DNA of 5,792 nucleotides from Puniceicoccales bacterium (GTDB lineage: Bacteria > Verrucomicrobiota > Verrucomicrobiia > Opitutales > JAIRLM01). A program made the translations under genes and the position numbers. The notes beneath the pieces are model-generated. The model did no database searches and was not told the origin of the DNA. It was given only the letters and a program-made list of their open reading frames with translations. Within the stretch, counting starts at the first letter, position 1. Each line of letters opens with the position of its first letter. Of this stretch, positions 1 through 3,300 are shown piece after piece. The stretch lies in contig JAITDL010000019.1 of NCBI GenBank assembly GCA_031282565.1, positions 1 through 5,792 on the forward strand, given 5' to 3'.

Positions 1-156
1 CGTGTCGGCGTCACGGCGAACGGCATTTGCCGTGGACGTTTGATCTGTCCGGAAAAATCTGGCGCCGTACCATCACAAAATGTCTACGCGCCGGCTTGGC
101 GTGTCATTTTTTCATGCAAAAAATCGCCGGACATGCTGTGTTGGCCGCAGTGGTAG
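1..156 (+). CDS. 3' end of an unidentified upstream reading frame (partial)
   Basis: The frame starting at base 1 is open for 51 codons and stops at TAG 154-156; its beginning lies outside the window. The fragment reads RVGVTANGICRGRLICPEKS and ends in DMLCWPQW. It has four cysteines in 51 residues, a richness shared with the giant gene downstream. Two things favour this frame over the others: codon choice (many GGC, GTC, CCG, GCG) resembles the downstream gene, and base composition drops sharply to AT-rich right after the TAG. A competing frame (TTG at 27 to TGA at 234-236) gives a 69-residue peptide that runs deep into the AT-rich gap and is less convincing. I do not recognise the product. 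It shares its frame with the giant gene, so it could also be a displaced 5' piece of that gene, separated by TAG 154 and TGA 190. Confidence 0.35.
   Translation, partial: RVGVTANGICRGRLICPEKSGAVPSQNVYAPAWRVIFSCKKSPDMLCWPQW
12..34. other. GC-rich inverted repeat, alternative hairpins
   Basis: CACGGC at 12-17 pairs with GCCGTG at 29-34 around an 11-base loop. The same right arm can instead pair with ACGGC at 20-24 to make a tight hairpin with loop ATTT. There is no U-run after it, so it does not look like an intrinsic terminator. It lies inside the probable upstream reading frame and may be coincidental. Confidence 0.25.
106..124. other. Perfect AT inverted repeat
   Basis: ATTTTTT at 106-112 and AAAAAAT at 118-124 form a perfect 7-bp inverted repeat around the loop CATGC. 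It lies shortly before the probable stop of the upstream frame. The stem is A-T only, so it would be a weak RNA hairpin. It is symmetrical enough to resemble an A/U-type bidirectional terminator or a protein-binding palindrome, but nothing else supports either reading. Confidence 0.25.
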
Positions 157-303
157 AATCCTTTATTTTTTGGTTCTGTGTGGTTTTATTGATGGCTAAA
201 CTTTTCTGTAATAATGGCATGCAATATTCCATTTGAAATATGTATAAATTTTACTATTTTCAGATTGATAAATTTTCTGAGGCTAAATATACTTAACGCC
301 AGA
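157..303. other. AT-rich intergenic region before the giant gene
   Basis: By hand count 181-300 is roughly 27% G+C, against about 45% in 301-360 and well over 50% in 1-60. All three forward frames contain stops between 154 and 236. The giant frame is technically open from 193, with an ATG at 214. However, the peptide it would add (MACNIPFEICINFTIFRLIN and on) is made of AT-rich codons unlike the rest of the gene. I therefore read this stretch as non-coding. It contains the promoter described separately. Confidence 0.6.
265..293 (+). promoter_or_regulatory. Predicted sigma70-type promoter
   Basis: TTGATA at 265-270 (5 of 6 against TTGACA) and TATACT at 288-293 (5 of 6 against TATAAT) are separated by the optimal 17 bases. 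The site sits in an AT-rich gap, and transcription would start near 300. This is just upstream of the ATG cluster at 304, 316 and 325 of the giant gene. A site this close implies a very short or absent leader, and would rule out the more distant ATG at 214. AT-rich DNA produces such matches by chance fairly often, and the call assumes a bacterial host. Confidence 0.45.
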
Positions 304-3300
304 ATGAGTTGGTTAATGCACTCAATGTCCGAACGCGATTCGATCTGGCCGATGATTGTATTGTCGCCAAACGATTGTCCGGGCAAATTGGCATTGCAAC
401 GGGAGTTTTCCGATTGCAACTGTGACGTCGTATGCGTAGGCCGCAGTGGCAGCGGAAGCGATCGCATCTATGCACAAGTGACAGAATTAAATCTAAACAG
501 CATTAGGGCGCTGCATGAATTGCTGATTGGTGAAGAAACGCCAGAGGGGAGTCTTGTCATTTTCCGCAATTCCGTCAAGCTTCAACATCTAGCTAGCATG
601 TGGGCCGCCGTTCGTGCCGCCGATCACGATCTTTCTCGTGAGCTCGATTGGTTTTTGCATGGATTCATATGCCATTGCCATCCGGCCATTGGCGAAGATG
701 GCTCTCCTATGGCCGATGTGTACAGCTACGATCCAGATACGCCAAACAACGAATTGTGTGTTACATGCTACCACCCGCGAGTCGTTACCGTTCCGCCATC
801 TGCGGAAGAAATGCGGAGGCATTGTTCTAGCCAGGGCGGCAATGGGTGCGACGCAGGGTCGTCGTCGGTATCGGGAGGCGGATCTGCTGTCGACGCCAGC
901 TGCGATAGCGATATGCCGCAATTATTCAAGGAGTACAGAGCTAGGTCGTTAAAATTAAAACCTCTCGACGGTCTTTGCGCCATGGAACATTCGTGCCGCC
1001 AACAAACGCTTGGCGACTGGGGTTTGCTGAAGTTTGAAGAAGGTGGCCTTCATTGCCTAGCGATTACGCGCGTCGGAAGTCCAGTTGATCGCAGAATGAC
1101 ATCGCCATTGGCGGAATATGTCAGAGCTCTTTGGGGAACGGAAAAATTTGGAATTATTGTTCCGTTTGAAGTTAAAATTTCATTGGAGCGGGCGAAGTTT
1201 TGGTTCATTGGCATGCGTAATTATCTCGCAAGCAAATTCATAGATGAAGCTATAAATAAATTAAAACCTGAACTCATGGCCGAACTTTACGCTGAGCCAT
1301 GTGAAATTCTAAATGAGAACGACAATATTGTCAGGCAACAGCTAGTGCCTAGACTGGTATCCGAATTCACAGATGAATCCATATGTATGCTCAAGGCTTA
1401 CCTCGGAGATATAGTAATGCATGCATTTGCATCAGGTGAATACGGAGGCATGCCCCATGGCAAACCTGTAGCCAAAGCCGTAGCTAGACTCGAGGACGAA
1501 TTCGAGGATAGACGCAAAGCCGAACCTAGCTATGAACGCGAAGCAGAAACCAGGGATAAACTCATAGCTAAACGCAAAGACGAACTCGCGCTCGAATTCA
1601 ATCTCGGACCCGATTGCGTATCCGCAGACAGTTATCCGCCAGGCTACTTTGAGTTTAGCTACGAACAAAAAGTCGAATGCACGGCTAGGCTCGCCAAAGA
1701 AAAATTTAAAACCAAAATCGAAGCCAAAATCGAAGCCGAATTCGGGCCGGAACCGAGGGAAAAGCTCGAAGCCGTATTCACGGAAAAACTCGAAGCCATG
1801 CTCATAGAAAAACTCGAAGTCATATTCGCCGAAGAAAGTGTGATGGTGCCACAATATTATGAATATGCGATTTTGGCTCATTGGTTTACACGTTTTGCTG
1901 AAATGGATTCTGTTCGCTTTGGCCGCTGGTATTATTGCGGGCCGGCCGATGTGAATTTTCGGAAAATATTCAGCGCACCTTGCCAATATCATTGCCTCGT
2001 TGGCGATAATGATTATGATAGTTATATTCGTAACATCTTTAATCCGTGCAGCGATGAAGCTATACTTGCCGATGAGTTCCCTCTTGATTGCCGTGAACGT
2101 CTCGATGAATTTTTCAATTCGGCAAAAATTCTCACAGCTAAAGAACGTGACGAAATTGAAGATGGAATTTTCGACAAAAGGTGGACCTATGGAGAATTGC
2201 GCGAGGCGTGTGCATCTGATCACAAATGGCTTAGGCTTACGGCGCCCATTGCCAAATTTAGCTGCACGTATGGGTTTGATGAATTTTGCCGGCATCTTCG
2301 TGATCTATTGGAGCTTGACGACGTAAAGACCCCCATAATTTATCAGGGAAAACTTCGAAGTTTGAGTAAAAGTTTGGCAGCAAACACGCTTAAGCTAAAT
2401 GATCTACGCACATGCCAGTATCCGTGGATCGCAGATTTTATTGTTAGCGGGATTTTTGATCGCAATTCAACCTGGGAGGAATTGGAAGATCAGCTAGCAA
2501 AGCTGGACAAAATAAGGAGTCGCATACACGGTGCCGTCGTTAAGTATAATGCGGAATGTGATAGTGGATTTGACCCGATGACTAGTCGCAGTGTCATTCA
2601 TTTTAAGCATGTTTCTGGCGGTAAAGTTTCCGTCGACCGGAAATCTCTCGGTGCCAGTGATGTTCGGCATGATGAACCAAGCATTGACGAATTTTCCGTC
2701 GAAGATATTTGTGGAATGGAGCTGCCTGTAGCGTTGCGGCGGGATCTTGAAGTAGCCATCAAAGATGGTGGCACTGTATATGGGGGTGAGTTGTTTGCGC
2801 TTCTTACCGATGCCTATGGTGCATTTCTGGCGAAATCTTCCAATGCAAGACGTCTCGAATGTTCCGCCGTAGAGCAGCCAAAACCGTCTGCCGTAGTACA
2901 GGCGCAATCTTCTGCTGTGGCTCCCAAGCATCGTTGTTGGAATATTGCGACCTATGAAGATGAAAACTGGTCCATTGGCGTTGGGAAAGTCGGCGAGTTC
3001 TACTGCATCCATGTGCACAATGTTGGCCTCCCAACGCTGGCATCAATGGGTAAGATACGTGATATTTTCAAATCTGTGCGTGCTGAGGAGGGCGAATGCT
3101 GCATCTTTTTGGATGGAGGTCGCGAAGCCGTTAGGCGGATGTGGATGGATTGGATTGGCATTTACTCTATATTGGAATGTGACTATACTTCAGGTGTTGA
3201 GCTGGCGCGTGATTATGTCCGGGAGTTTCTTGGTCGAATTGGGGATAGAGCTATCAAATTTAATGGCTGTTTTACTGACGACTGTGCTGTTTTCACCTTT

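Noticed and set aside
27..236. 69-codon frame starting at TTG 27, with a hydrophobic stretch (ESFIFWFCVVLLMAKLF)
   Set aside because: It looks like a single membrane helix, but the hydrophobic part comes from the T-rich DNA after 157. Codon style and the composition break favour the frame ending at 156. It remains possible but unsupported.
143..449. 11-base direct repeat GGCCGCAGTGG at 143-153 and 439-449
   Set aside because: It is too short and lies in different codon phases. There is no paired structure or flanking similarity to suggest an att site or insertion.
439..462. VGRSGSGSD as a nucleotide-binding P-loop
   Set aside because: The pattern lacks the required Lys before Ser/Thr (G-x4-G-K-[ST]), and no Walker B motif is visible nearby.
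1432..2295. 287-codon reading frame on the minus strand
   Set aside because: It lies wholly opposite the continuous sense frame. Its Phe/Glu/Gly low-complexity product is the mirror of the GAA/TTC/CTC-rich sense codons.
2494..3018. 174-codon minus-strand frame, and similar minus frames at 3351-3668 and 4174-4641
   Set aside because: All are inside the giant sense gene, with no ribosome site, no recognisable product and no gap in the sense coding pattern.
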